64,000 bases of DNA from Persicitalea sp038235275 (lineage in GTDB: Bacteria > Bacteroidota > Bacteroidia > Cytophagales > Spirosomataceae): the NCBI GenBank assembly GCA_038235275.1, contig JBBSUC010000007.1, forward strand, positions 1-64,000, in the 5' to 3' direction. The position numbers and the translations under genes are program-made. Numbering within the stretch: the stretch's first letter is position 1; each line of letters starts with the position of its first letter. Below, piece by piece: positions 16,109 through 24,502 of this stretch. The notes under the pieces are model-generated. The model was not told the DNA's origin and ran no database searches. It saw only the letters and a program-made list of their open reading frames with translations.

Positions 16109-18649
16109 TTAGAATCTAATGGACAAACCACCACCCGCCCCAAAGCGGTTGTCGTAACTGCCCATGAGTGAAATGTTTCGCGACAGGAAATACTCCAGCC
16201 CAACCGACCAAGTGGCCTCGGAGCGGTAGCTGCCGTTGTCCAGCACGCCCTCGCGGGCGGGGCGTTTGGTCCAGCCCAAATCGGCCTGATACTCATATTC
16301 GCCGAAAAGCACGGTGCGGGGGAAAATCATGATCGAGCGGCTCAGGCTGACCTGTGGCCGCAATTTGCTGTCCATCCTGACGTCGAGGTTGAACATATAG
16401 GGCGTCAGGAACCGGATACCACCGACGGCGGTAACGACGGCTTCGTCGGGTCTTTCGCCGCGCTCGTTCTCGGCGTTCACGCCCGCAAACACGCGGAAGT
16501 AGTCGTAGAGGTAACGCTCGTAGGTGACCTCAGTCTCCATCCGCTGGTTCCAGCCATACTCGGCCCGCAGGTTGAACTGGTTGCGCAGGTTGGACGAAAC
16601 CACATTGAGTGAACTCATGTGGGAAGCCACGTCGGCCATGGCCCAGGTATAGAAATGGTTGCCCTCGTTGGTCAACTTTCTGAGTGGAGAACCCGCCATT
16701 CGGGGATCACGCAAGGTATCGTAGCTGAACACCCGCGCCATGCCACTCATCATGTGGTACAGGATGTGGCAGTGGAAGAACCAGTCGCCGTACTCGCGGG
16801 CATCGAATTCGATGGTCACTTTCTGCATGGGGGCTACATTTACGGTATGCTTGAGCGGTGAGTATTCGCCGTTCGCATTCAGTACCCGAAAGAAGTGGCC
16901 GTGCAGGTGCATCGGGTGGTGCATCATGGTCAGGTTGTTGAGGGTGATGCGTACGACCTCGCCCTTTTTGATCTTGATTTTGTCGGCCTCCGACAGCGGC
17001 ACGCCGTTCATGCTCCAGATGTAGCGCCACATGTTACCATTCAGGTTCAGGATGATGCGGCGGACGGGTTTGTCCTCGTCGGGATCGGTGGAAATGGTCG
17101 TTTTTTCGGGTGATTTGAGGTAGTCGTAGTTGTATTCGGCAAACATGTCCATGCCCGGCATCTTCATGTTGCTCATCGCCTTGTCGTCCATACCGCTTTT
17201 TTTCTGGCTCAGCATTTCCATACCATCCATACCCGCCATTTTATCCATCTTCATCCCGTCCATTTTCTTGCCATCCATCTTTTGGGTCGAATCCATCTTC
17301 ATTCCAGATTTCGCCATACCGTCCATACCCGCCATTTTACTATGGTCCATCTTGGAATGATCCATCTCTTCCATTTTCGTGGTATCACTTCCCATTTTCA
17401 TTCCTTTTTTGTGATCCATCCCTTTCATGCCGCCCATTTTTCCGTGGTTCATCTTGGAATGATCCATGCCCTTCATACCGCCCATGTCCATGCCCGACAT
17501 GTCCATTTTCATGCCCCAGTTGGCCATCATTTCCTTCGGATCTTCGTTTGAGGGGTTGAATTTGGTGGCCGGCGCACCCATGCGCATTTTCATCTGAGCC
17601 ATCTGCTTCATCATGCCGATCTGGTCGGGCTTGGGCACGATCGCGGCGGGCAGCGGATCCCCCTTGCCCAGATACGTCAGCGAGTAGCCGGAGCCATCCT
17701 GCGCCATGGCCCGGATTTCCACCTTGCCACGCGCCGGAATCGTGACGATGAAATCGTAGGTCTCGGCCACGGCGATGAAGGTCTTGTTATGGATGACCGG
17801 GACTACGTCCAGCCCGTCAGCTGCCACCAGTAGCGGATCCTGACCGCCGAAGGTGAGCCAGAACTGCGAAGAGGCTGACCCATTGATGAACCTGACCCGA
17901 ATTTTTTCGCCGGGTTCAAACTGGGGGTAGTTCTGCACCGCTTGCCCGTTGCTGAGGAAGGCCGCGTAATAGATGTCGGCGATGTCCACCGTTTCCATTC
18001 GCTGCTTCCAGAAATTGAGCTGCGCCCCCAACGCGCCACGGGCGATCACCCGATTGAGCGGCGTCGTGGTGTTTTTCCGGATGTTGTACCATTCGTTGCC
18101 GCGCTTGAGATTGCGCAGCACGTTTTTGGGCTTCTGATTCGTCCAGTCCGAAAGCAACACCACCAGATCCTTGTCGTAGTCCAGCGTCTTCTCTTTCGGC
18201 TCGATGACGATGGAGCCGAACACGCCGCTCTGCTCCTGCAGCATCGTATGGGAATGGTACCAGTAGGTGCCCGACTGTTTCAGGGGAAATTCATACTTGA
18301 AAGTCGTGCCGGGCTTGATCGGCGGTGTGGTCAAATAGGGTACACCATCGTAAAAGTTGGGCAGCAGAATGCCGTGCCAGTGTACGGAGGTCTCGACGTC
18401 CATTTCGTTCTTGACGTAAATCACGGCATACTCGCCCTCGGTGAAGCGGAGCGTGGGGCCGGGAATGGTGCCGTTGACGGTCATGCCTGTCACGTCCTTG
18501 CCTGCGAGGTTGACCGTCTCTTCCTTGATCGTCAGGGTGTATTCGTGAACCGGCAGATTGTCTGGATTCAGCTTTTCCGTTTGCTGAGCGACCGTTCGGG
18601 TTCCGAACATTGCCAAAGTCAGAAGTAACAGAATTTGTAGATTCTTCAT
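16109..18649 (-). CDS. CopA-type multicopper oxidase with Met-rich linker and C-terminal CopB-like barrel
   Basis: 846 residues from the ATG at 18649; the frame opens five codons earlier at a TTG. After a signal peptide (about 1-22) come three cupredoxin domains with copper motifs VHWHG (90-92), WYHSHTMLQEQSG (132-134), HHPMHLHGHFF and FHCHILYHMMSGM. Between domains 2 and 3, residues about 380-500 form a long insertion dominated by Met, His, Lys, Asp and Gly (units such as MDHSKM, MGGMKGMDH), as in PcoA/CopA but far longer. After the type 1 site, the last about 190 residues are beta-rich with barrel-like strands and resemble the CopB/PcoB outer-membrane protein. The protein probably oxidises or sequesters periplasmic Cu(I) at the outer membrane. 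Confidence 0.85.
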   Translation of the reverse strand: MKNLQILLLLTLAMFGTRTVAQQTEKLNPDNLPVHEYTLTIKEETVNLAGKDVTGMTVNGTIPGPTLRFTEGEYAVIYVKNEMDVETSVHWHGILLPNFYDGVPYLTTPPIKPGTTFKYEFPLKQSGTYWYHSHTMLQEQSGVFGSIVIEPKEKTLDYDKDLVVLLSDWTNQKPKNVLRNLKRGNEWYNIRKNTTTPLNRVIARGALGAQLNFWKQRMETVDIADIYYAAFLSNGQAVQNYPQFEPGEKIRVRFINGSASSQFWLTFGGQDPLLVAADGLDVVPVIHNKTFIAVAETYDFIVTIPARGKVEIRAMAQDGSGYSLTYLGKGDPLPAAIVPKPDQIGMMKQMAQMKMRMGAPATKFNPSNEDPKEMMANWGMKMDMSGMDMGGMKGMDHSKMNHGKMGGMKGMDHKKGMKMGSDTTKMEEMDHSKMDHSKMAGMDGMAKSGMKMDSTQKMDGKKMDGMKMDKMAGMDGMEMLSQKKSGMDDKAMSNMKMPGMDMFAEYNYDYLKSPEKTTISTDPDEDKPVRRIILNLNGNMWRYIWSMNGVPLSEADKIKIKKGEVVRITLNNLTMMHHPMHLHGHFFRVLNANGEYSPLKHTVNVAPMQKVTIEFDAREYGDWFFHCHILYHMMSGMARVFSYDTLRDPRMAGSPLRKLTNEGNHFYTWAMADVASHMSSLNVVSSNLRNQFNLRAEYGWNQRMETEVTYERYLYDYFRVFAGVNAENERGERPDEAVVTAVGGIRFLTPYMFNLDVRMDSKLRPQVSLSRSIMIFPRTVLFGEYEYQADLGWTKRPAREGVLDNGSYRSEATWSVGLEYFLSRNISLMGSYDNRFGAGGGLSIRF

Positions 18650-18794
18650 TAGGTTGTTGGTCAAATTATTAGTTGTGATTGAAGTGTATTTTGGCTAAAA
18701 TTTCAAGACGGGGGCCGTCAGGATACCAAACCGCATCAAGCCCTTAACTGAAGCACCTGTCACGGTACGTTTTCCGAAAAGAGTGGTTTTACTT

Positions 18795-18814
18795 GAGTTA
18801 TCGCGAGTTATCGC
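18795..18814. repeat. 10-bp tandem direct repeat
   Basis: The decamer gagttatcgc occurs twice in tandem in the non-coding gap between the HYC_CC_PP and oxidase genes. It could be a regulator site or chance; nothing else was identified in 18665-18908. Confidence 0.4.
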
Positions 18815-18908
18815 GCGATGGACAGGGCGAGGTATTTTTGTTGGGACATGGCAAACGTCCGAAAGCCGGGCTTTCGAAAAAGCACGGCCACAGGCAAAAG
18901 CATGAAAA

Positions 18909-19328
18909 TCAAATCAGGAAAACCTGGAAGAATAGCTGAACGTTCCTCGCAAGAAGGGGGGGAGGATCAATGCGGAAAGGGGCAGCTTCGATTATGGTAA
19001 AGTGCTCGAAGTATGGAAGGGGAAAAACGACAGGTTCGACAGCGGGCATGTGAAATTGCGGTGCCAAAAGATCATTGGAAAGCGTATTGTCGCTTTGAAT
19101 GGTTTGGTGCAGGTTCTTGCAGCAGGGTTCCTCCGTTAAACGGGTGCACTGGTGGTCGGTATTATGATGCTCCGTCACCTCGTATTTCATGCCGCAATCC
19201 CAATCACCTCCGCCAAGAAGCAAACCGCTCTTCACTGCTTCACCACCGCAAAAATGGGTGGCAACGGTGAAGCCCATGTTGCTCATCAGGAGCAGGAGGG
19301 CCAGCGTTATGGTCAGAAATCTTTTCAC
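18909..19328 (-). CDS. HYC_CC_PP family protein (second copy)
   Basis: About 139 residues if started at the GTG at 19328; a TTG three codons earlier is also in frame. The signal segment LTITLALLLLMSNMGFTVA is followed by THFC (the H-[YF]-C element), a CC pair (EEPCC) and a PP motif near the end (IDPPPLLA), the three elements of the family. It is one CC pair shorter than the copy at 2956-3411. A TAATTTTG box (19335-19342, minus strand) lies immediately upstream of the GTG, which would imply a very short or absent leader. Confidence 0.7.
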   Translation of the reverse strand: MKRFLTITLALLLLMSNMGFTVATHFCGGEAVKSGLLLGGGDWDCGMKYEVTEHHNTDHQCTRLTEEPCCKNLHQTIQSDNTLSNDLLAPQFHMPAVEPVVFPLPYFEHFTIIEAAPFRIDPPPLLARNVQLFFQVFLI

Positions 19329-19334
19329 GTAGAA

Positions 19335-19342
19335 CAAAATTA
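19335..19342 (-). promoter_or_regulatory. TAnnTTTG promoter-like box for HYC_CC_PP gene
   Basis: TAATTTTG on the minus strand matches the Bacteroidota -7 consensus. It directly abuts the presumed GTG start, so a start at this site would give an almost leaderless mRNA. No matching -33 box was found. Confidence 0.3.
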
Positions 19343-19529
19343 CGATTTGATGTCGGTGAAAGGCTTACATAATAGTAGCTGAGCATTACAAGATTTTGTC
19401 TCCAAGAGCATTGTTTAAAGCAGAATCGCTAGATTTACCAATGTGAACCCCAAATCTGATGTATTCCGCAGCTAGGTTCTTTCTTCTATAAAACATCATT
19501 CGGAAAATCAATTAAAAAACCATGCCGTT

Positions 19530-19892
19530 ATGCTACCAAGAGATCTCACGCAAGATGTGAAAATACGTTTGGCAACCATCAGAGGGCAGGTGGATGGACT
19601 AGTGAAGATGCTGGACAAAGAAGACGATCCCGAAAAAATTATCATCCAATTCAAAGCAGTGAATCGCGGTCTCGACAGTGCGTACAACCTATTGCTCGAC
19701 GAAGTGTTCAGAAAGGCCCTCGCTGCCAGGATCGTGGAGGTGGTCGATGCTTGTCCAGGAGATTGCGGGAACGAAGACACGATCGAGTCCATCCGGGTCC
19801 AGTTCCCTACCCTCAAATTTGACGAGCTAAGCCGTAAGTTGAAAGATATAAACAGGATAGTCGATGCAGTAAACGCGCATAATTCAAAATAA
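19530..19892 (+). CDS. CsoR/RcnR-family metal-sensing repressor, variant
   Basis: 120 residues, all helical, with the family core (RLATIRGQVDGLVKML, FKAVNRGLDSAYNLLLDEVF) of DUF156 repressors, which bind DNA as tetramers and release it on metal binding. The classical Cu(I) ligands C-H-C of CsoR are absent: the Cys position is in EDDPEK and the H/C pair is replaced within DEVFRKAL. Instead a CPGDCG motif occurs at about residues 75-80, followed by about 40 extra residues. The adjacent Cys-rich mini-protein and HMA chaperone are the likely targets. The family is firm; the sensed metal is not known. Confidence 0.8.
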   Translation: MLPRDLTQDVKIRLATIRGQVDGLVKMLDKEDDPEKIIIQFKAVNRGLDSAYNLLLDEVFRKALAARIVEVVDACPGDCGNEDTIESIRVQFPTLKFDELSRKLKDINRIVDAVNAHNSK

Positions 19893-19976
19893 ATGATATA
19901 TAATTTGGCGACCACCCCCTCCCCCAGTGCATCTTTGTCAAGAAAAATTATTGTCAATACTTAAACCAAAAAAGTG

Positions 19977-20189
19977 ATGAAAAAGAGAATAACGATTTTC
20001 GCTGCCACCAGTATGCTGGCCGTTGCAGGCTTAGCCTACGGGTACGGATTCAACCCCACCAAAGTCGCGTGCCCACTTGAAGGCACCGCAGATTGTCCCA
20101 AGATCGACTGCCCGCTGGCAGGAACGCCCGACTGCCCGTATGAAAACGGAACAGTGGCAGAATTACCAGCCTGTTGCGCGAAAAATTAA
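19977..20189 (+). CDS. exported Cys-rich mini-protein with CPLxGTxDCP repeats
   Basis: 70 residues from the ATG at 19977; a GTG one codon earlier is possible. A signal peptide (about 1-22, ending near AYG) leaves a 48-residue mature protein with seven Cys in two near-identical units, CPLEGTADCP and CPLAGTPDCP, then a final ACC. No aromatic core is obvious, so folding may depend on metal or disulfides. I do not recognise a named family. It lies 84 bases after the CsoR-like gene on the same strand, and a strong terminator overlaps its stop, so the two probably form a regulated unit. Periplasmic copper binding is inference. Confidence 0.7.
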   Translation: MKKRITIFAATSMLAVAGLAYGYGFNPTKVACPLEGTADCPKIDCPLAGTPDCPYENGTVAELPACCAKN

Positions 20190-20233
20190 AGCAAAAAGGG
20201 GCGGAAATTTCCGCCCCTTTTTGCTTTAATTTT
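20182..20233. terminator. 26-bp perfect palindromic bidirectional terminator
   Basis: Two 26-base arms (20182-20207 and 20208-20233) are perfectly complementary with no separate loop. The GC-rich core GGGGCGG is flanked by A and T runs, so it can work on either strand. It includes the TAA of the mini-protein gene and lies between convergent genes (mini-protein, and HMA protein at 20339). Confidence 0.85.
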
Positions 20234-20338
20234 CAATCGTTTTAAAACACACTCCGCAAGGCTTAACTATTAAGGTGCTTACAGCGGAACTATCCGCTCA
20301 GTCCTACGTCAACGCGGGAGCTGATGTTTATTTCTTCT

Positions 20339-20548
20339 TCAGGCCGCCTGTGCTTCAAAGCCCGCCTGCCTAACCGCCGATATGATGGCTGCTTCATCAG
20401 AAGAGTCGGTTTCGACTGTCAGCACCTTTTTAGGGTTGGCAAGGTCCACCTGCCAGTGGCCACTGCCCGCCACTTCGTTAAGTTTGGGCGTGACCTTTTG
20501 CAGGCATCCGCCACACTTGATATTGGTACTGAATTTTAAGGTTTTCAT
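20339..20548 (-). CDS. single-domain HMA copper chaperone (second copy)
   Basis: 69 residues from the ATG at 20548. A typical HMA domain starts MKTLKFSTNIKCGGC (Cys residues 12 and 15) and ends AGFEAQAA. It is closely similar in design to the copy at 10240-10479, including the N-x-x-C-G-G-C loop. It should deliver Cu(I) in the cytosol, most simply to the CopA-type ATPase whose gene lies just upstream on the same strand, about 210 bases away. Confidence 0.85.
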   Translation of the reverse strand: MKTLKFSTNIKCGGCLQKVTPKLNEVAGSGHWQVDLANPKKVLTVETDSSDEAAIISAVRQAGFEAQAA

Positions 20549-20761
20549 GATAATGAGCATCTTGTTTTAAAAATATGACCACTGACTCGCGACTCACCAG
20601 TTGCCCGAAATGACGCCTGTCCAAACTTTGGGACGTGCCGTATGTTCGAAAGTCAGCTTTGTAAAATTAACAAAATAGGGAGGGTTCGTACTACACAATT
20701 CTGGTTGTGAATTGCATAAATCCCAGTGGGCCAGCCTCGTTGACAGCCAAAGCCGTACCGA

Positions 20762-23023
20762 TTACAACTTGGCCGATTTCAACCGGAGGCTGTTGCTGAC
20801 CACCGACACAGAACTCAGCGCCATGGCCGCCCCGGCAATCATCGGATCGAGCAGGAAACCGTTGACCGGGTAGAGCAAACCGGCGGCAATGGGGATTCCG
20901 ATGAGGTTATAGATAAACGCCCAGAACAAATTCTGGCGGATGGTACGCACCGTTTTGCTGGAAAGTTTCAACGCCTTGGGCACCATGTTCAGGTCGGATG
21001 TAATCAGCGTCATCTTGGCCACGTCCATGGCAATGTCGGAGCCTTTTCCCATGGCGATGCTCACGTCGGCCTGGGCCAGCGCGTGGCTATCGTTGATACC
21101 GTCGCCCACCATCGCCACAATTTTGCCCTCAGCCTGTAGCTTCTCGATAAAAGCGGCTTTTTCCGAAGGCATCACTTCGGCTTCAAAAAGTTTCAACCCG
21201 ACCTGGTTGGCTACCGCGGCCGCGGTCTGCCGGTTGTCTCCCGTCAGCATATACACTTCGATGCCCCGGTTTTGCAGCGTCTCGATGGCTTCCTTCGAAG
21301 TAAGCTTGATCTTATCGGCGATAGCCATGATGGCCAGCACTTCTTTTTCACGGGCAAAATAAACGACCGTGTTGGCGCGCTGCTGCCATTCTTCGGCTTG
21401 CCGAATTATCGGCTCGGCCACGGAAATCCCGCGCTCGTCCATGAGTTTTTTGTTGCCGATGAAGTACCCGGCTTCGCCGCTGACGGCCCTCACGCCCTGG
21501 CCCGTGACGCTTTCGAATTGATCCAGCGGCCTGGTCTGCACCCCTTCTTCCTTCAACCGATCGACCACGGCTTCGGCCAGGGGATGTTCGGAGCGGGCTT
21601 CCATGGCGTACAGAATTTGCTTGTACAGCGTGCGATCATCGGCTGAGCCGTACCACTGCTGTTCGGTCATCACGGGCTTACCTTCGGTGATAGTCCCGGT
21701 TTTGTCCAGCACGATTGCGTTGACCTTATGGCCCAGTTCCAGACTTTCCGCGTCCTTAATCAATATGTTGTTCTCAGCCCCCTTTCCTACCCCGACCATG
21801 ATGGCGGTCGGCGTGGCCAGGCCCAGCGCGCAGGGGCAGGCGATCACCAGGACGGTGACCGAGGTCAGTAGCGCGTGAGTAAATGCGCCTTCCCCGCCCA
21901 CCAGCATCCATACGGCGAAAGTCAGCACGGCGATGCCCATGACGATGGGAACGAAGATACCCGCGATCCGGTCGACCAGCTTCTGGACGGGGGCCTTGCT
22001 GCCCTGGGCATCCTGCACCATGCTGATGATATGGGCCAGAACCGTGTCACCCCCCACCTTTTCGGCTTTAAATTCAAAGCTCCCTTTCTGGTTGATGGTA
22101 CCGGCGAATACAGCGTCTCCTTCCGCTTTGGCGACCGCGACGGGTTCGCCGCTGATCATACTTTCATCGACGTAGGAATCGCCTCCGGACACGGTTCCGT
22201 CCACCGGAATCCGTTCACCGGGCCTTACCACGATGATGTTCCCGACCTGCACCTGCGCGACGGGAATCTCCCGCTCGGCTCCATCCATTATGACCCGCAC
22301 GGTTTTTGGCTGCAGGCCCATCAGCTTTTTGATGGCGGATGACGTGTTGGACTTAGCCCGTTCTTCCAGCAACTTGCCCAGGGAGATGAAGGCGATGATC
22401 ACCGCCGACGCCTCGAAGTAAACATGGGCGGGCAGGCCCTGCCGCTCCCAGAATTCGGGATAGAAGGTGTTGAAAACACTGAACAGGTAGGCGATTCCGG
22501 TGCTCACCGCCACCAGGGTGTCCATGTTGGCCTTCCCGAACTTTGCCTGTTTGAAGGCATTGATGAAGAAACTCCGACCAAAGTAGAACACGACGGGCGT
22601 CGCCAGCGCCATCATGATCCAGTTGGCGTAGGGCATATCCATAAAAAACATGCCGATCACCACGATAGGCAGGGAAAGCAGCGACGCCCAAGTAGTGCGT
22701 TTTTTCAGTTCCCCGTACTGCTTTTGCTGAATTTCCTGCTGCACCTGCCGGGGGTCTTCGACATCGACCACCAGATCGTACCCGATGGAGCGCACAGCGT
22801 TCTGCAGGTCTTCCTGCCTGACCGAATCGTCGTATTCTGCCCAGGCGGTCTGACTGGCGTAGTTCACGCCGGCGTCGTACACGCCCTCCATCGATTTGAG
22901 CATGCTTTCCACGCTGACCGCGCAACCGGCACAGGTCATTCCCAGTACCGGGAACGTCTCCTTGACGCGATTGCCCCGCTTTGCCTGGCTGCTTTTCTCT
23001 ATATCTGAAACTAGTGTTTCCAT
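20762..23023 (-). CDS. copA: Cu(I)-translocating P1B ATPase, CPC (CopA) type
   Basis: About 753 residues from the preferred ATG at 23023; the frame extends 24 codons upstream to another ATG at 23095, but those residues do not look conserved. One HMA domain (GMTCAGCAVS) is followed by eight membrane helices, the actuator SGEP, the membrane copper site CPC in VIACPCALGLATPTA (about 395), DKTGTITEGKP (about 439), SEHPLAEA and MVGDGINDSHALAQADV. The hinge reads GINDSHAL rather than the common GINDAPAL; both occur in the family. This is the main cytosolic Cu(I) exporter type and complements the CPH-type pump at 5411-7537. Confidence 0.93.
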   Translation of the reverse strand: METLVSDIEKSSQAKRGNRVKETFPVLGMTCAGCAVSVESMLKSMEGVYDAGVNYASQTAWAEYDDSVRQEDLQNAVRSIGYDLVVDVEDPRQVQQEIQQKQYGELKKRTTWASLLSLPIVVIGMFFMDMPYANWIMMALATPVVFYFGRSFFINAFKQAKFGKANMDTLVAVSTGIAYLFSVFNTFYPEFWERQGLPAHVYFEASAVIIAFISLGKLLEERAKSNTSSAIKKLMGLQPKTVRVIMDGAEREIPVAQVQVGNIIVVRPGERIPVDGTVSGGDSYVDESMISGEPVAVAKAEGDAVFAGTINQKGSFEFKAEKVGGDTVLAHIISMVQDAQGSKAPVQKLVDRIAGIFVPIVMGIAVLTFAVWMLVGGEGAFTHALLTSVTVLVIACPCALGLATPTAIMVGVGKGAENNILIKDAESLELGHKVNAIVLDKTGTITEGKPVMTEQQWYGSADDRTLYKQILYAMEARSEHPLAEAVVDRLKEEGVQTRPLDQFESVTGQGVRAVSGEAGYFIGNKKLMDERGISVAEPIIRQAEEWQQRANTVVYFAREKEVLAIMAIADKIKLTSKEAIETLQNRGIEVYMLTGDNRQTAAAVANQVGLKLFEAEVMPSEKAAFIEKLQAEGKIVAMVGDGINDSHALAQADVSIAMGKGSDIAMDVAKMTLITSDLNMVPKALKLSSKTVRTIRQNLFWAFIYNLIGIPIAAGLLYPVNGFLLDPMIAGAAMALSSVSVVSNSLRLKSAKL

Positions 23024-23104
23024 ACTGTTTTTAATGTTGATCAGACCTACCCAGTCCAATAGTTGGCCCGGCTGCTTCGCCTGTTTCCAATCCACGTACT
23101 CACG

Positions 23105-23134
23105 TTAGGAATAGGTTTATTAGGAATAGGTTTA
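23105..23134. repeat. 15-bp tandem direct repeat upstream of CopA ATPase
   Basis: ttaggaataggttta occurs twice in direct tandem, 80 bases upstream of the preferred ATPase start on the minus strand. It could be an operator or a slippage duplication. Confidence 0.55.
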
Positions 23135-23210
23135 TCAGCAAAGCTAACCCAAACAATCGTGCTTTCGATTGCAGAATTATGGAGGGGACTTACACCTTTT
23201 ATCAGCCGGA

Positions 23211-23984
23211 TCAAGCCACCTTACCAATAGGTTTTTTAACACTCATTTTCTTTTTCCGGCTTAAAAAGTACAAGCCAAATCCCGAAGCAACCGTCAGCAG
23301 ACCGAAAATCGAGAAAGCCCGCAACAGCCAATTCCCAAGGTTATCGCGGCTCTGGTAGTCCATCGTGTGCAGCATCCACAGAAAATCGAAGACCCGCCAC
23401 TTGTTATTGCGGTATTTCTGCACCGTCCCCAGCTGCGTGGAAACGTAAACCGTCGTGCTACCGGGACTGGCAAACGTCACGGCGTAGGCGGGCAACGGCT
23501 GCTCACGGTACTCGTGATGGCCGTTGGTCTCGGTGAGCAGTTCCACCCCGGTAACGGTCGGCTCGCCGTTGAACCGATCGCTCGCCACTCGTATAGCTTC
23601 GGCCCGGGTCAGCGGCGGACGAAGCTTCCCGGTGCGGGCATCAGCCAACTGCACCCTTTTGAACGACCCTGCGTCATCTTCGCGACTGGTATAGTGAATT
23701 TGGTAGACGGGAGTGCCCAGCACTTCGGCCGTCTGGATTCCCACGATGGAATCCACCCGCGTTTGTTTTTCCAAGGCATCAATAGCCGTGGCGGGTGAAA
23801 CCCAGGCCTGCCGGGCGTCGAAAAGCGGGGCCGGGCGCTTCTGCGGATCACCGTGTATTTCGTCCATATTCGACCAACTGAAATACAGCCCGCCCAGCGT
23901 CCAGAACAGGAATTGAACGCCAAGAGCCACCCCTAGGTAGCGGTGGCTCTTGCGAATTTTACGGTGCAGCTCGGCTTTCTTCAT
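23211..23984 (-). CDS. PepSY-domain membrane protein
   Basis: 257 residues from the ATG at 23984, which overlaps the TGA of the upstream DUF3347 gene (TGATG), so translation is coupled. There is an N-terminal helix (about 17-37; LGVALGVQFLFWTLGG) and a C-terminal helix (about 220-242) with two PepSY-like periplasmic repeats between, including TRAEAIRVASDRF. The HRKIRKSHRYLG start and the WMLHTMDY motif near the second helix resemble PepSY-associated TM proteins linked to metal reduction and siderophore systems. The exact role is unknown; electron transfer or ion handling next to copper proteins is inference. Confidence 0.75.
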   Translation of the reverse strand: MKKAELHRKIRKSHRYLGVALGVQFLFWTLGGLYFSWSNMDEIHGDPQKRPAPLFDARQAWVSPATAIDALEKQTRVDSIVGIQTAEVLGTPVYQIHYTSREDDAGSFKRVQLADARTGKLRPPLTRAEAIRVASDRFNGEPTVTGVELLTETNGHHEYREQPLPAYAVTFASPGSTTVYVSTQLGTVQKYRNNKWRVFDFLWMLHTMDYQSRDNLGNWLLRAFSIFGLLTVASGFGLYFLSRKKKMSVKKPIGKVA

Positions 23985-24457
23985 CAGAGCGTCTCCTTCA
24001 CGCTGCCGCACTTGAGCATCATGCTGCCGTAGTAGGGATTGGCGATTTCTTTTTTCTCACTCAGCCAGTACCCGCCCTTGCTGTTGTTGGCCATCGGACA
24101 GTACGCGTAGTACACCGAGCCTTCGGGCTTCGCTTTCTTCACGGCCTGGTACATACCCTCGGTTAGAGAACCCAGTTGGGTGCGCTGGTCGGCGATGTCG
24201 GTTGATGCGCTCATCGCGCTGGCGGCCTGGTAGGCATCAGCCCCAATCGTCTTCTCAGACTTTTTCAGGAGCATAGCCAGTTTTTTGGCTTCGGCGGCCA
24301 CCGTTTTGGCATCGGAGTCAACGAGTGCGTTTTTGACTTTGTAGTAGGCCGTCAGTGCGGGGTCGATTTTCGCTTCGGCCATTTTGTGGCCTTCGTGCTG
24401 AGCGAAGCTCAGGGTCGAAATCAGGAGGGCAAATACGAAGGTGATTGTCTTTTTCAT
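23984..24457 (-). CDS. DUF3347 periplasmic protein
   Basis: 157 residues: a signal peptide (about 1-19, ending SFAQ), a short HEGHKM stretch, and a helical DUF3347 domain ending with YCPMANNSKGGYWLS and NPYYGSMMLKCGSV. The YCPM, NPYYG and CG elements are conserved with the paralogue at 12847-13476 and are candidate copper ligands together with the N-terminal His/Met. It is the first gene of a coupled pair with the PepSY protein. Confidence 0.85.
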   Translation of the reverse strand: MKKTITFVFALLISTLSFAQHEGHKMAEAKIDPALTAYYKVKNALVDSDAKTVAAEAKKLAMLLKKSEKTIGADAYQAASAMSASTDIADQRTQLGSLTEGMYQAVKKAKPEGSVYYAYCPMANNSKGGYWLSEKKEIANPYYGSMMLKCGSVKETL

Positions 24458-24502
24458 CAGTTTGAGTTGGTTTGGTCAATAAACGGTTGTAAAAAATTTA
24501 AA

